A stretch of DNA of 23,736 bases from Sphingomonadaceae bacterium (GCA_016742125.1 JACVCM010000050.1:1-23736), one strand, 5' to 3'; positions 13,282 through 21,398 are shown, counted from the stretch's first letter. Program-made: numbers and translations. Notes: generated from the sequence alone by a model not told the origin.

Positions 13282-14667
13282 TTATTCGCTGAAAAGATTG
13301 CCCTGATTTGGGGCGGGCTTCGGCGCCTTTGGAGAGGCAGGGCGACCGCCATCGACCGCTGCGCCGACCTCTCCATCGGCAAAACGCAGGTTCACATGGC
13401 CTGCGGCGATTGCCGCTTCCCGGGACGTTACGGTCAGGCCCTTCGCGTCGGTCACGCGGGCGAAACCGCGTTTGAGCGGCGCTTCGGGGTGAAGGCTGCC
13501 CTGCAAGCGCGCCAGCGAATCGAGCCGCTGCTGCCCTTGGTCCAGACGGCGGACGAGCAGGCGCGGTTGCAGGATTTGAGCGGGGCCGGAAAAGGCGAGT
13601 TCGGCCTGTCCAACCCGGGTGCGCAGCGATTGCCGCAAACGTTCGGCGAGTTCGTCGGTACGTTGCTGGTGCGGCGCGGCGAGATCGGCGAGCCTCGGCA
13701 TCAACCGCCGCTGGGCCTCAAGCCGCTCTCCGGCGAGCTCGACTCGCTTGCGAATGCAGTTCGACATACGAAGGCCGAGCTGCCCGACGCGTTGCAGCAA
13801 GTCATTGCGCACCGGGACCGCGATTTCAGCGGCGGCGGTCGGCGTCGGCGCGCGCAGGTCGGCGGCGAAATCGCACAAGGTCGTGTCCGTCTCATGACCG
13901 ACCGCAGAGATGATCGGGATGCTGCAATCGGCCACCGCCCGAACAACCGCTTCCTCGTTGAAAGCCCAAAGATCTTCAATCGAACCGCCTCCGCGTGCAA
14001 CGATGACCAGATCTGGGCGCGGCGTCCTGCCATCACGGGGCATGGCGGAAAAACCATTGACCGCTTTGGCGATTTGGGCTGCCGCACCCTCGCCTTGCAC
14101 CAATACCGGCCAGACGATGACATGGCTGGGGAACCGGTCTTCGAGGCGGTGGAGGATGTCGCGGATTACCGCACCGGTGGGTGAGGTCACGACACCGATG
14201 GTGCGCGGCAGCGGCGGCAGCTTTTTCTTCCGCTCAGACGCAAACAGCCCTTCCGCAGCGAGTCGCGCCTTCAGCTTCTCGAACAACAGCATCATCGCGC
14301 CCTCGCCCGCGACCTCGAGACTTTCGACGACAATCTGGTAGTTCGATCGCCCCGCATAGGTTGTAAGCTTGCCCGTGGCGACCACCTCAAGCCCGTCTTC
14401 GGGCGCGAAGGGCAGCCGCGCCGCGCCGCCCTTCCACATCACCGCATCCAGCCGCGCATTTTCGTCCTTCAGGCTGAAATAGATATGGCCCGATGCCGCG
14501 CGCTTGAATCCAGAAATCTCGCCGCGCACGCGGACATGGCCGAAGCGGTCTTCAACCGTGCGCTTCAGGGCAGAGGACAGTTCGGACACGCTCATGGCCG
14601 GGGCATTGTCGCCAGCGCGCTCCTCGGCTAACAGGCGCGAATTCTCTGAAGGGTAGTCTTGTGCCAT
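13282..14667 (-). CDS. xseA: Exodeoxyribonuclease VII large subunit
   Basis: A 461-residue nuclease subunit that with XseB degrades single-stranded DNA from both ends. The N-terminal OB-fold (about 25-125: MSVSELSSALKRTVEDRFGH, VRVRGEISGFKRAASGHIYF) is followed by the catalytic domain (ARGGGSIEDLWAFNEE, SAVGHETDTTLCDFAADLRA, PTPTAAAEIAVP) and a coiled-coil C-terminal region. The open frame runs further upstream, but that part is antisense to purD. The ATG at 14667 is chosen because family members start about 20-25 residues before SVSELS; ATG at 14595 is the alternative. The start codon overlaps the purD start codon on the opposite strand (CATG). No xseB is visible in the window. Confidence 0.95.
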   Translation of the reverse strand: MAQDYPSENSRLLAEERAGDNAPAMSVSELSSALKRTVEDRFGHVRVRGEISGFKRAASGHIYFSLKDENARLDAVMWKGGAARLPFAPEDGLEVVATGKLTTYAGRSNYQIVVESLEVAGEGAMMLLFEKLKARLAAEGLFASERKKKLPPLPRTIGVVTSPTGAVIRDILHRLEDRFPSHVIVWPVLVQGEGAAAQIAKAVNGFSAMPRDGRTPRPDLVIVARGGGSIEDLWAFNEEAVVRAVADCSIPIISAVGHETDTTLCDFAADLRAPTPTAAAEIAVPVRNDLLQRVGQLGLRMSNCIRKRVELAGERLEAQRRLMPRLADLAAPHQQRTDELAERLRQSLRTRVGQAELAFSGPAQILQPRLLVRRLDQGQQRLDSLARLQGSLHPEAPLKRGFARVTDAKGLTVTSREAAIAAGHVNLRFADGEVGAAVDGGRPASPKAPKPAPNQGNLFSE

Positions 14668-15958
14668 GAATATCTTGCTCATCGGATCGGGCGGACGCGA
14701 ACATGCGCTGGCATGGAAGCTCGCGCAATCGCCTTTGTGCGATACACTCTTCGCTGCCCCCGGCAACCCCGGCATTGCCGAGGAGGCTGAGCTTGTCGTG
14801 CTGGACGTCGCCGACCATGCCGCAGTTCTTTCCTTTTGTGCGGGACATGGCATCGGGTTGGTGGTGGTCGGCCCCGAAGCCCCGCTGGTCGACGGGCTTG
14901 GAGATAGCCTGCGCGACGCAGGGGTTCCGGTATTCGGACCCAACAGGAAGGCCGCCCAACTCGAAGGTTCAAAGGGTTTTACGAAGGACATGTGCGCGGC
15001 AGCAGGTATCCCAACCGCAGGCTATAAGCGCCATGATAGCAAAGCGTCGGCGCTGGCAGGGCTTTCCGATTTCGAGCCGCCTTATGTTATCAAGGCCGAT
15101 GGTCTCGCCGCGGGGAAGGGCGTGATTATCGCGGACACGCGCGAAGAGGCAGAGGCGGCAATCGGAGACATGTTCGGCGGCGGCTTTGGCGATGCAGGTG
15201 CGTCGGTGGTGATCGAGGAATTCATGACCGGCGAGGAAGCCAGCTTCTTCGCCCTGACCGATGGCAAGGATGTCGTCGCCTTCGGTTCCGCACAGGATCA
15301 CAAGCGCGTTGGCGACGGTGATACTGGCCCCAATACCGGTGGAATGGGGGCTTATTCGCCAGCACCAGTGCTGACCGAAGCCTTACAGACCGAAGTCATG
15401 GAGCGGATTATCAAGCCGACAGTCGCTCATATGGCAGCACAGGGCATGCCCTATTCGGGTGTGTTGTTTGCCGGGCTGATGCTGACCGAACAAGGTCCCA
15501 GGTTGATCGAATATAATGCCCGCTTCGGGGATCCAGAATGCCAGGTGCTGATGATGCGTTTCAACGGTGACTTGGCTGCGCTGATGCTTGCGGTCGCGAC
15601 GGGGAAGCTGGCCGAAGCGGAGGCGCCGACTTTCTCGAGCGATACTGCGCTGACCGTTGTTATGGCCGCAAATGGCTATCCCGGAACGCCCGAAAGAGGT
15701 GGCACGATCTCGCTGGAAAAGGTCATGGAGGCGAAGGTATTTCACGCTGGCACGACCGAACGCGACGGCCGGTTGGTTGCCAGTGGCGGGCGCGTCCTCA
15801 ACGTAACGGCCACCGGCGGGAATGTCACCGAAGCGAAAAGGGTCGCCTATGCGGCGGTCGACGCCATCGATTTCCCGACAGGCTTCTGCCGACGCGACAT
15901 CGGTTGGCGCGAAGCGGAGCGCGAAGCGCAGGGTGACTGCCACACTAACCACGATTAA
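14666..15958 (+). CDS. purD: Phosphoribosylamine--glycine ligase (GAR synthetase)
   Basis: A 430-residue ATP-grasp enzyme joining glycine to phosphoribosylamine in the second step of de novo purine synthesis. The N-terminal domain starts MNILLIGSGGREHALAWKLA and carries GPEAPLVDGL; the ATP-grasp domain has KGFTKDMCAAAGIPTAGY, YVIKADGLAAGKGVII and the signature ARFGDPECQ. GPNTGGMGAYSPAP is the glycine/ATP-site loop. The C-terminal domain ends AAVDAIDFPTGFCRRDIGWR, as in full-length PurD, so the gene is intact. No strong ribosome site is visible: the nearest purine run, GAAGGG, is 12 bases from the ATG. It is divergent from xseA with overlapping start codons. Confidence 0.97.
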   Translation: MNILLIGSGGREHALAWKLAQSPLCDTLFAAPGNPGIAEEAELVVLDVADHAAVLSFCAGHGIGLVVVGPEAPLVDGLGDSLRDAGVPVFGPNRKAAQLEGSKGFTKDMCAAAGIPTAGYKRHDSKASALAGLSDFEPPYVIKADGLAAGKGVIIADTREEAEAAIGDMFGGGFGDAGASVVIEEFMTGEEASFFALTDGKDVVAFGSAQDHKRVGDGDTGPNTGGMGAYSPAPVLTEALQTEVMERIIKPTVAHMAAQGMPYSGVLFAGLMLTEQGPRLIEYNARFGDPECQVLMMRFNGDLAALMLAVATGKLAEAEAPTFSSDTALTVVMAANGYPGTPERGGTISLEKVMEAKVFHAGTTERDGRLVASGGRVLNVTATGGNVTEAKRVAYAAVDAIDFPTGFCRRDIGWREAEREAQGDCHTNHD

Positions 15959-16026
15959 CGCTTCCACTGGACAGAAAATTTGCCTAACTCGAAACCCGAG
16001 TTGAGGGACTTTCCGGGGAGAAAATC

Positions 16027-16788
16027 ATGACTGCGTATCTGCCGATAATCATCAGTGCGATTATCATTTTTACGGCCTTGATGTGGTGGTTGCTGGCGCT
16101 GGGTTCGGTGAAAAAGACCGACCAGTCGTCAACGGATGCGCCGCCACCCAAGGCTGTTCCGGCACCGCCGGTTGCTGCCGCGCCGCCTCCAGCTGCACCC
16201 AAAGCTGCGGCACCCGCAAAATTGATGGACGATCCCAAGCCTGCGTCCAAATCTGCCCCACCCAAGGCACAGGCTCCTTTAAAGGCTGCTGCGACAAAGG
16301 CTGCTCCCACAAAAACGGCGAAAGCCGCGAAGCCTTCGACGCCGAAAGCTGCAGCCCCTAAAGCGACAACATCCAGGACAGTAAGGGCGAACGTGGCAGC
16401 ACCAGCCAAGGTCGCGCCAAAGCCATCGGCAAAACCCGCTGCTGCCCCCAAGGCCGTGGTCGCAAAGCCGGTTGCACCCAAGCCTGCGGCGAAGCCAAAG
16501 GCAGCGCCGAAGGCAGCGACCAAACCGGCCGTCCCGGACAATCTGCTGCTGCTCAAGGGCGTGGGGCCGAAGGTCAACACCCTGCTTAAGGATATGGGGA
16601 TCACCAGCTTCGACCAAGTCGCCAACTGGACACCCGCTGAGATTACCGAAATTGACTCCAGGCTCGGTGCTTTCGCCGGACGGATCGGCCGCGACAACTG
16701 GGTCGATCAGGCCAGGCTTCTAGCAGCGGGCGATGTCGCCGGTTTCGAAAAGAAATATGGCGCGCTGGGGAGTGAAGTTAAGGGCTGA
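16027..16788 (+). CDS. Membrane-anchored Ala/Pro/Lys-rich protein with C-terminal helix-hairpin-helix domain
   Basis: A 253-residue protein in three parts. Residues about 5-26 are an N-terminal membrane helix (IIISAIIIFTALMWWLLALG). Residues about 28-175 are a low-complexity linker of Ala, Pro and Lys (PKAAAPAK..., APKAVVAKPVAPKP), strongly basic and resembling histone H1-like or TonB-like tails. Residues about 176-253 form a folded domain: LLLLKGVGPKVNTLLKDMGI, TSFDQVANWTPAEI, RIGRDNWVDQARLLA, the helix-hairpin-helix fold seen in DUF4332-like proteins and in C-terminal extensions of some NuoE subunits. The GVGPK hairpin is the type that contacts DNA or other polymers. The ribosome site GGGGAG precedes the ATG. 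It lies 68 bases after purD. The function is unknown; tethering DNA or cell-wall polymers at the membrane are guesses. Confidence 0.82.
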   Translation: MTAYLPIIISAIIIFTALMWWLLALGSVKKTDQSSTDAPPPKAVPAPPVAAAPPPAAPKAAAPAKLMDDPKPASKSAPPKAQAPLKAAATKAAPTKTAKAAKPSTPKAAAPKATTSRTVRANVAAPAKVAPKPSAKPAAAPKAVVAKPVAPKPAAKPKAAPKAATKPAVPDNLLLLKGVGPKVNTLLKDMGITSFDQVANWTPAEITEIDSRLGAFAGRIGRDNWVDQARLLAAGDVAGFEKKYGALGSEVKG

Positions 16789-16793
16789 AAGCA

Positions 16794-16823
16794 ACTCTCC
16801 CTCCCGCGTGCGGGAGGGAGAGT
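16794..16823. terminator. Perfect 14-bp hairpin between convergent genes
   Basis: ACTCTCCCTCCCGC (16794-16807) and GCGGGAGGGAGAGT (16810-16823) are perfect complements with only 2 bases between them. It sits between the stop of the helix-hairpin-helix gene (16788) and the stop of the DUF1272 gene (16827). There is no T-tract on either strand, but position and stability suggest a bidirectional terminator or a REP-like element. Confidence 0.6.
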
Positions 16824-16826
16824 GAC

Positions 16827-17009
16827 CTACTTCTTCACCCGCTTCGGCCTGGGCTGCAAATCGCCCCCGCAATTGGGGCAGCGTCCGCCAAGCGGCCCAG
16901 TCACACAGGGCGTGCAAAAGGTGCATTCGTAGGAACAGATCATCGCCTCGTCGCTGTCCATCGGTAGCGGCGATTCGCAACGTTCGCATTTGTCGCGCAT
17001 TTCGAGCAT
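16827..17009 (-). CDS. DUF1272 Cys-rich zinc-ribbon-like small protein
   Basis: A 60-residue protein of the DUF1272 family. Cys pairs are arranged as CERCE, CSYECTFCTPC and CPNCGG, consistent with two zinc sites. The middle carries the family phrase LPMDSDEAMICSYECTFC, and the tail is basic (RPKRVKK). The ATG at 17009 is chosen because family members start MLEMR and GGAGG lies 6 bases upstream; an ATG one codon earlier is only 3 bases from it. It is the last gene of the SCO1-YcgN-YgjP run and begins 12 bases after the YgjP-like stop. The function is unknown. Confidence 0.88.
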   Translation of the reverse strand: MLEMRDKCERCESPLPMDSDEAMICSYECTFCTPCVTGPLGGRCPNCGGDLQPRPKRVKK

Positions 17010-17021
17010 CATATTCCTCCC

Positions 17022-17756
17022 TTATCGTCCGACACGCTGCAACCTGGTGCCGTGCATTTTGAGCCACCGATCGGCGGCTTTCCGGTCGCCCTCGTACAAT
17101 ATATCCAGCCACGCATAAAAGGCTGCGCTGTGATTCATATGTCGCATATGCGCAACCTCATGTGCAATGACCGAACGCCGCACATGGGCGGGTGCCATGA
17201 TCAGGCGCCAGCTTAAAGAGATAGTTCCCCTGCTCGAACAACTTCCCCATCGGCTGCGCGGATCGCCAAGCGAAAGGCGTGGAATCGGTTCGCCCGCCTT
17301 CTCGCAATAATGGCGGATTTCCGAAGTGTAGATACGACGTGCCTCGGCCTTCAACCAGCGCAGGACGCGCGCTCCCACCGATGCTTCCGGACCACCGAGC
17401 CTTAGCATTCCTTCCCCGCATCTTATACTGCGTGGCCAGTCTTCGCGCCATTCGATGATGTGCGCCTCGCCTGCGACCGCAATCTCGCTGCCTGGGGCGA
17501 TGGGTGTCGCCTCGGGCGCACTCTGCAGGCGGACGGCGATCCACTGGCGTTTCTTGACAACGAAATCCATCGCGACGTCGGTGGGTGTGTAACTCGGCAT
17601 TGTGATCCGGATTTCACGGGTAACTGCATCGGCACGCATCGAAATCCGGCGCGCGCGCGGGTTGCGGCGGATGCGGACCGGTACGCTCTCGCCTTCGATA
17701 TCTACCTCCGGATCAGAGAGGCTGTTGGACAATATGGTTTTCAAGCGGCCCAGCAT
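17022..17756 (-). CDS. YgjP-like (DUF45) zinc metallopeptidase
   Basis: A 244-residue protein of the YgjP/DUF45 family of putative metallopeptidases. The N-terminal part carries RIRRNPRARRISMRADA and ITMPSYTPTD. The C-terminal part has DPRSRWGSCSSRGTISLSWR and then the zinc motif HEVAHMRHMNHS, with H199, E200 and H203 as HExxH and H209 as a third ligand, followed by W232 in DRKAADRWLKMHG. All family residues are present, so it should be active; the substrate is unknown. The ATG at 17756 overlaps the YcgN-like gene by 44 bases and has only a weak ribosome site, so the true start could be a little further in. Confidence 0.88.
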   Translation of the reverse strand: MLGRLKTILSNSLSDPEVDIEGESVPVRIRRNPRARRISMRADAVTREIRITMPSYTPTDVAMDFVVKKRQWIAVRLQSAPEATPIAPGSEIAVAGEAHIIEWREDWPRSIRCGEGMLRLGGPEASVGARVLRWLKAEARRIYTSEIRHYCEKAGEPIPRLSLGDPRSRWGSCSSRGTISLSWRLIMAPAHVRRSVIAHEVAHMRHMNHSAAFYAWLDILYEGDRKAADRWLKMHGTRLQRVGR

Positions 17757-18147
17757 GGAGCTCGGATATTGCCCGACCTTTTACCGACATGCCAGCATCA
17801 TGTATCGTATCGCGACTTCCGCTCACCAGATAATGCCAGTCGGGCAAAGGTCGACCCTTTGCGCGCAAGACATAGGCACAGGTGGTGGGTAGCCATACAT
17901 AGTCGTCAATCTTGCGGGGCGTCAGCCGCAGGCATTCCGGAACCAGGGTCTTGCGATGCCGGTAGTCGGCGCAGCGGCAGCTTTCAAGATCGAGCAATTT
18001 GCACGCGACGTTGGTGGGGTAGATACGCCCTGTATCTTCATCCTCGACCTTGTTGAGGCAGCATTTGCCGCATCCGTCGCACAAGGCTTCCCATTGCGCG
18101 CGGTCGAGGGTTTCGATGGGCGCTTCCCAAAAGGGAGCTTCGCTCAA
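17713..18147 (-). CDS. YcgN/UPF0260 family cysteine-cluster protein
   Basis: A 144-residue protein of the YcgN (UPF0260) family. The N-terminal CDGCGKCCLNK is the family's CxxCxxCC cluster motif, followed by CKLLDLESCRCADY, VPECLRL and WLPTTCAYVL. The cysteines suggest metal or Fe-S binding, and the function is not established. The start is TTG at 18147: an in-frame TGA lies just upstream and the family begins about here (FWEAPIETLDRAQWEALCDG). The TTG comes one base after the SCO1 stop, so translation is probably coupled. It overlaps the YgjP-like gene by 44 bases. Confidence 0.9.
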   Translation of the reverse strand: MSEAPFWEAPIETLDRAQWEALCDGCGKCCLNKVEDEDTGRIYPTNVACKLLDLESCRCADYRHRKTLVPECLRLTPRKIDDYVWLPTTCAYVLRAKGRPLPDWHYLVSGSRDTIHDAGMSVKGRAISELHAGPLENHIVQQPL

Positions 18148-18148
18148 C

Positions 18149-18769
18149 TTATCTCACCCATTTCGCCAGTTTGGCCTCGACCAGCTTTGGCGCGCCTTCA
18201 TTGACATCGGTCTTCGGCTGGTCTGCTGGCATGATGGCCAGCGGTTTACCATCGGGGCCCATGAGGTACGGTGTCTGACTATGGCTCATCAGGTAGCTTT
18301 CCGGTGTCGAACCCTCGACGCGGCTGGAAAAAACCGCAAATTTCTTCGTGGCATCGGCGATTTCCGTATCGCTCCCGGTCAGGCCGATGGCGCGCGGGTG
18401 GAAGGCGCTGACAAATTGCTTGAGCACCGCAGGCGTGTCCCGCGTGGGATCGACGGTGATGAAAATCGGCTGGATCTTGGCCGCGAGGTCGGGGCTTGCC
18501 TTTTCGAACGCTTTCAGGCCGGCCATCAAATTCTGCATGTCGGGGGTACAGATGTCGGGACAGTTGGTATAGCCGAAATATACGATGCGGTATTGGCCAT
18601 CGAACTCCTTCCATGTCCGTTTTTTGCCATCCTGGTCGGTGAGCGTGAATTCGCCGCCGATAGCAGCTCCGGCCAACGGTGCCGCGGAAAGAGGTGGCTG
18701 TGTCGGGCCATCATTGCAGGCAGGGAGCAAAAGTGCGGCGGACAGAGCGGTCAATATGGTTTTGTTCAT
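18149..18769 (-). CDS. SCO1/SenC family copper-handling lipoprotein
   Basis: A 206-residue thioredoxin-fold protein involved in copper delivery to cytochrome oxidase or in redox protection outside the cytoplasm. The N-terminus MNKTILTALSAALLLPAC is a lipoprotein signal with Cys18. The copper ligands are present: CPDIC with C70 and C74 (YFGYTNCPDICTPDM), and H163 in LMSHSQTPYL. ITVDPTRDTPAVL is the usual family segment. An ATG five codons upstream also exists, but the signal peptide fits M at 18769. It heads a tight minus-strand cluster (YcgN-like, YgjP-like, DUF1272). No cytochrome oxidase gene is in the window. Confidence 0.92.
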   Translation of the reverse strand: MNKTILTALSAALLLPACNDGPTQPPLSAAPLAGAAIGGEFTLTDQDGKKRTWKEFDGQYRIVYFGYTNCPDICTPDMQNLMAGLKAFEKASPDLAAKIQPIFITVDPTRDTPAVLKQFVSAFHPRAIGLTGSDTEIADATKKFAVFSSRVEGSTPESYLMSHSQTPYLMGPDGKPLAIMPADQPKTDVNEGAPKLVEAKLAKWVR

Positions 18770-18827
18770 GGCGGCGCCACACATGGTCTGCTAATGCGCC
18801 ATAATCAAGCATATTGGGTTCAGAAAA

Positions 18828-19487
18828 ATGGGGCATGTTCCGTTGAAGAAGAAAATTGTTTTTGCCGCAGCCGCAGCTGCGGGCGTGATGGCGCCACTTG
18901 TCGGCATCATGGTCGCTCCGGCTGCGCATGCGCAATTTTCCGACAGCTATAATTTCCTGAAGGCAGTGCGCGACAGGAAGGGTGATGACGCCGAAAAATT
19001 CCTTGCCGAGCCGGGCTCAGTGATCATCAATACGCGTGATAGCAGTACGGGTCAGACCGCACTGCATATCGTGATCGACCGGCGCGATTCAACATGGCTT
19101 GGCTACCTTCTCCAGAAAGGCGCAAATCCCAATCTTGCCGACAAGCAGGGGACGACGCCGTTGATGCTGGCCACGCAACTGAACTTCATCGATGGCATCG
19201 ACTGGCTGGTGAACAAGAAGGCGCAGGTCGACCAGACCAATCGCGCCGGCGAAACCGCACTCATTCTCGCTGTCCAGCTGCGTAACGGTGAGGCCGTCAG
19301 GGCGCTGCTGAAGGCGGGGGCCAACCCGGATAAACGCGACAGCCGGGCGGGGTATTCGGCGCGGGAATATGCCAGACAGGATGGCCGAGCCGGCGCGATC
19401 CTGTCTATCATTGAAAATCATGGCAAGACGGATGTAGCCAAGAAACCAGCCGATCTCGATTTTTCGGGTATCGGCGACGACAAATAG
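18828..19487 (+). CDS. Exported ankyrin-repeat protein
   Basis: A 219-residue protein with a signal peptide ending about residue 35 (APAAHA|Q). Residues about 40-200 contain ankyrin units: SSTGQTALHIVIDRRDSTWL, GYLLQKGANPNLADKQGTTP, LMLATQLNFIDGIDWLVNKK, RAGETALILAVQLRNGEAVR and ALLKAGANPDKRDSRAGYSA. The tail is polar (DFSGIGDDK). The start ATG at 18828 lacks a clear ribosome site; a TTG five codons in is an alternative. It diverges from SCO1 across 58 bases and converges on msrB with a 6-base gap. A periplasmic protein-binding scaffold is the likely role; no partner is apparent. Confidence 0.88.
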   Translation: MGHVPLKKKIVFAAAAAAGVMAPLVGIMVAPAAHAQFSDSYNFLKAVRDRKGDDAEKFLAEPGSVIINTRDSSTGQTALHIVIDRRDSTWLGYLLQKGANPNLADKQGTTPLMLATQLNFIDGIDWLVNKKAQVDQTNRAGETALILAVQLRNGEAVRALLKAGANPDKRDSRAGYSAREYARQDGRAGAILSIIENHGKTDVAKKPADLDFSGIGDDK

Positions 19488-19493
19488 GACGGG

Positions 19494-19976
19494 TTATCCC
19501 GCGACAAACTTCATCGCCACGCCGTTCATGCAATAGCGTTTGCCTGTGGGTTTGGGCCCGTCGTTGAAGACATGCCCGAGATGTCCACCGCAGCGCGCAC
19601 AATGTACTTCCGTGCGCGGAATGCCGATCTTGTAATCGGTCTTTGTGCCGATAGCGCCATTCAGCGGTTGCCAGAAGCTTGGCCACCCGGTGCCGCTGTC
19701 GAATTTCGTTGCGGAAGAAAACAGGCGCTGACTGCATCCGGCGCAGACAAAGGTGCCTTTACGCTTTTCCTTGTCAAGCGGGCTCGAATAGGGCCGCTCG
19801 GTATCCTCCTGCCGAAGCACACGATAGGCGGCGGGCGACAGGCGCTTCTTCCATTCGGCATCGCTGTAGCTGACAGCATATTTGGTCTTTGCTGTCGCTT
19901 CCTTTCCACAGCCGAAAATGAACGCAGCCGCCCCAAGGCTTGCAAGCGAGAGAAACTGGCGTTTGTCGATCTGCAT
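19494..19976 (-). CDS. msrB: Peptide methionine-(R)-sulfoxide reductase, exported lipoprotein form
   Basis: A 160-residue MsrB that repairs the R-epimer of methionine sulfoxide in proteins. The N-terminus MQIDKRQFLSLASLGAAAF resembles a twin-arginine-like signal with KR in place of RR and ends in a lipobox IFGC (Cys23), so the enzyme is probably anchored outside the cytoplasm. Zinc cysteines are C78/C81 (CAGC) and C126/C129 (CARC); the GWPSF motif is at 97-101; the catalytic cysteine is C149 in RYCMNG. AGGA lies about 9 bases before the ATG. It lies 56 bases downstream of the P450 on the same strand. Confidence 0.95.
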   Translation of the reverse strand: MQIDKRQFLSLASLGAAAFIFGCGKEATAKTKYAVSYSDAEWKKRLSPAAYRVLRQEDTERPYSSPLDKEKRKGTFVCAGCSQRLFSSATKFDSGTGWPSFWQPLNGAIGTKTDYKIGIPRTEVHCARCGGHLGHVFNDGPKPTGKRYCMNGVAMKFVAG

Positions 19977-20032
19977 GGCGATAAATCCTGTCCGTTGTCA
20001 GGTGTAAATACGCGAGCAGTCCCCGAAAGGTT

Positions 20033-21313
20033 TCAGTAGCGCGACAATTCTACGGCCATTTTCTTGTAGCCATGGACGAAACAGCCCGCCACCCGCTCCG
20101 GCTCTGCCACAACATTGGGCCGCAGGCGGCGCTTGGCCATTTCCTCGAGCAGAATGCGGATCTGCAATTCCGCCAGCCGCGCGCCCACGCAGCGATGGAT
20201 GCCATAGCCGAAGGACAAATGTCGCCGCGCATTTTCGCGGTCTACAATCAGCTTGTCGGGGTTGTCGAACACGCTTTCGTCGCGATTGGCAGACAGATAC
20301 CACATGATGACCTTGTCACCTGCCTTGATCGGTGCACCGAACAGGTCGTGATCCTGCACCGCCGTGCGGCGCATATGCGCGAGCGGCGTTTGCCAGCGAA
20401 TGATCTCGCTCACGGCATTCGGAATAAGTTCAGGATGCTTTTCCAGCTTCTCGCGCTCGTCCTGAAAGCTGTGCAGCCCATAGGCATAGCCGGACATCGA
20501 GTTGCGCGTCGTGTCATTGCCGCCGACAATCAGAAGGATCAGATTGCCCATATATTCGAATGGCGTCATGTTCTTCATCGGTGAATGGATCATGCGACTG
20601 ATAAGGTCCGGCGCCTCGCCCTTTTTCGACCGCTCGTCCCACAACCGCTGGAAATAGGCACCCATCTCGAACATCTTGGCAAGGCGGGCCTTGCGGGTTT
20701 CCTCGGTACGGAACAGCTCGACATCGCCTGCCCAATCCGACCATTCGGTCAGCAGGCGACGGTCCTCCCAAGGGAAGTCGAAGAGCAGCGCCAGCATCCC
20801 CGTGGTCAGCTCTATGGACACCTTGTCGACCCAGTCGAACTCCTCGCCAACGGGAAGCGAGTCAAGCAATTCCCCGGTACGTCGGCGGATTTCAGTCGAC
20901 ATCCGCTCCATCTCGGCAGGCGTAAAGGCAGGTGCGATCACCCGGCGTTCTTCGGTATGCTTGGGCCTGTCCATTGCGATGAACATCGGCATGACGATGC
21001 GCTCGTCTTCGGGGATCGCTTCTTTCAGGTCATCGTCCGCGACGATGGTAATGCCGCCATTTTCAAACGATGATGAATAGATATCGGGCAACGCTTCGAC
21101 ATGCTGGATGGGTTTCAGTGTCGTGATATTCCAGTAATCATTGAAATCGCTGCCGGTAATCTTGTTGATCGGTGCCTTTTCCCGCATTTCCTTGAAAATC
21201 GGCTGCCATCGGTCCTCGACATAGATGTCAGGACCCGACACATCCCAGCGATGTGGCGCGGCATTGACCTCCCAAGGCAGGTCGTCGCTTTCAAAAACGG
21301 GGGCAGTTGCCAT
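20033..21313 (-). CDS. Cytochrome P450, CYP153 family (terminal alkane/fatty-acid hydroxylase)
   Basis: A 426-residue soluble class I P450. The heme-binding loop is FGYGIHRCVGARLAELQ with ligand Cys375; the I-helix motif is LLIVGGNDTTRNSMSG (G264-T269), characteristic of CYP153; and the ExxR motif is E303-I-I-R306. CYP153 enzymes hydroxylate the terminal carbon of medium-chain alkanes and related compounds and need a ferredoxin and a ferredoxin reductase. Neither partner is in the visible window. The ATG at 21313 has GAGGAG 8 bases upstream; the longer frame upstream runs into the next gene. Family recognition is strong; the substrate is inferred. Confidence 0.95.
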   Translation of the reverse strand: MATAPVFESDDLPWEVNAAPHRWDVSGPDIYVEDRWQPIFKEMREKAPINKITGSDFNDYWNITTLKPIQHVEALPDIYSSSFENGGITIVADDDLKEAIPEDERIVMPMFIAMDRPKHTEERRVIAPAFTPAEMERMSTEIRRRTGELLDSLPVGEEFDWVDKVSIELTTGMLALLFDFPWEDRRLLTEWSDWAGDVELFRTEETRKARLAKMFEMGAYFQRLWDERSKKGEAPDLISRMIHSPMKNMTPFEYMGNLILLIVGGNDTTRNSMSGYAYGLHSFQDEREKLEKHPELIPNAVSEIIRWQTPLAHMRRTAVQDHDLFGAPIKAGDKVIMWYLSANRDESVFDNPDKLIVDRENARRHLSFGYGIHRCVGARLAELQIRILLEEMAKRRLRPNVVAEPERVAGCFVHGYKKMAVELSRY

Positions 21314-21350
21314 TTCTCGACTCCTCTCAAGAGTCAGGAACGTGCCACTA

Positions 21351-21366
21351 CTTACAAATATGTCAA
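21351..21366 (-). promoter_or_regulatory. Possible -35 element / imperfect dyad upstream of the CYP153 gene
   Basis: Read on the minus strand, TTGACA (21366-21361) is followed by TATTTGTAAG, giving an imperfect dyad TGACA-TATT-TGTAA, about 40 bases before the P450 start. No good -10 hexamer follows at the right distance. It could be a promoter element or a TetR-type operator; the evidence is weak. Confidence 0.25.
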
Positions 21367-21398
21367 TCCCGTTTCGATATGCAACTGGCCAGGCAGGA

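Noticed and set aside
13273..14184. 303-codon plus-strand open frame
   Set aside because: It lies fully antisense to xseA, a certain gene, and has no recognisable motif.
15986..16002. Short hairpin after purD as terminator
   Set aside because: The stem is only 6 bp (AACTCG / CGAGTT) with no T-tract, too weak to call.
18050..18952. 300-codon plus-strand open frame
   Set aside because: It is antisense to SCO1 and YcgN; codon pattern and composition are those of a shadow frame.
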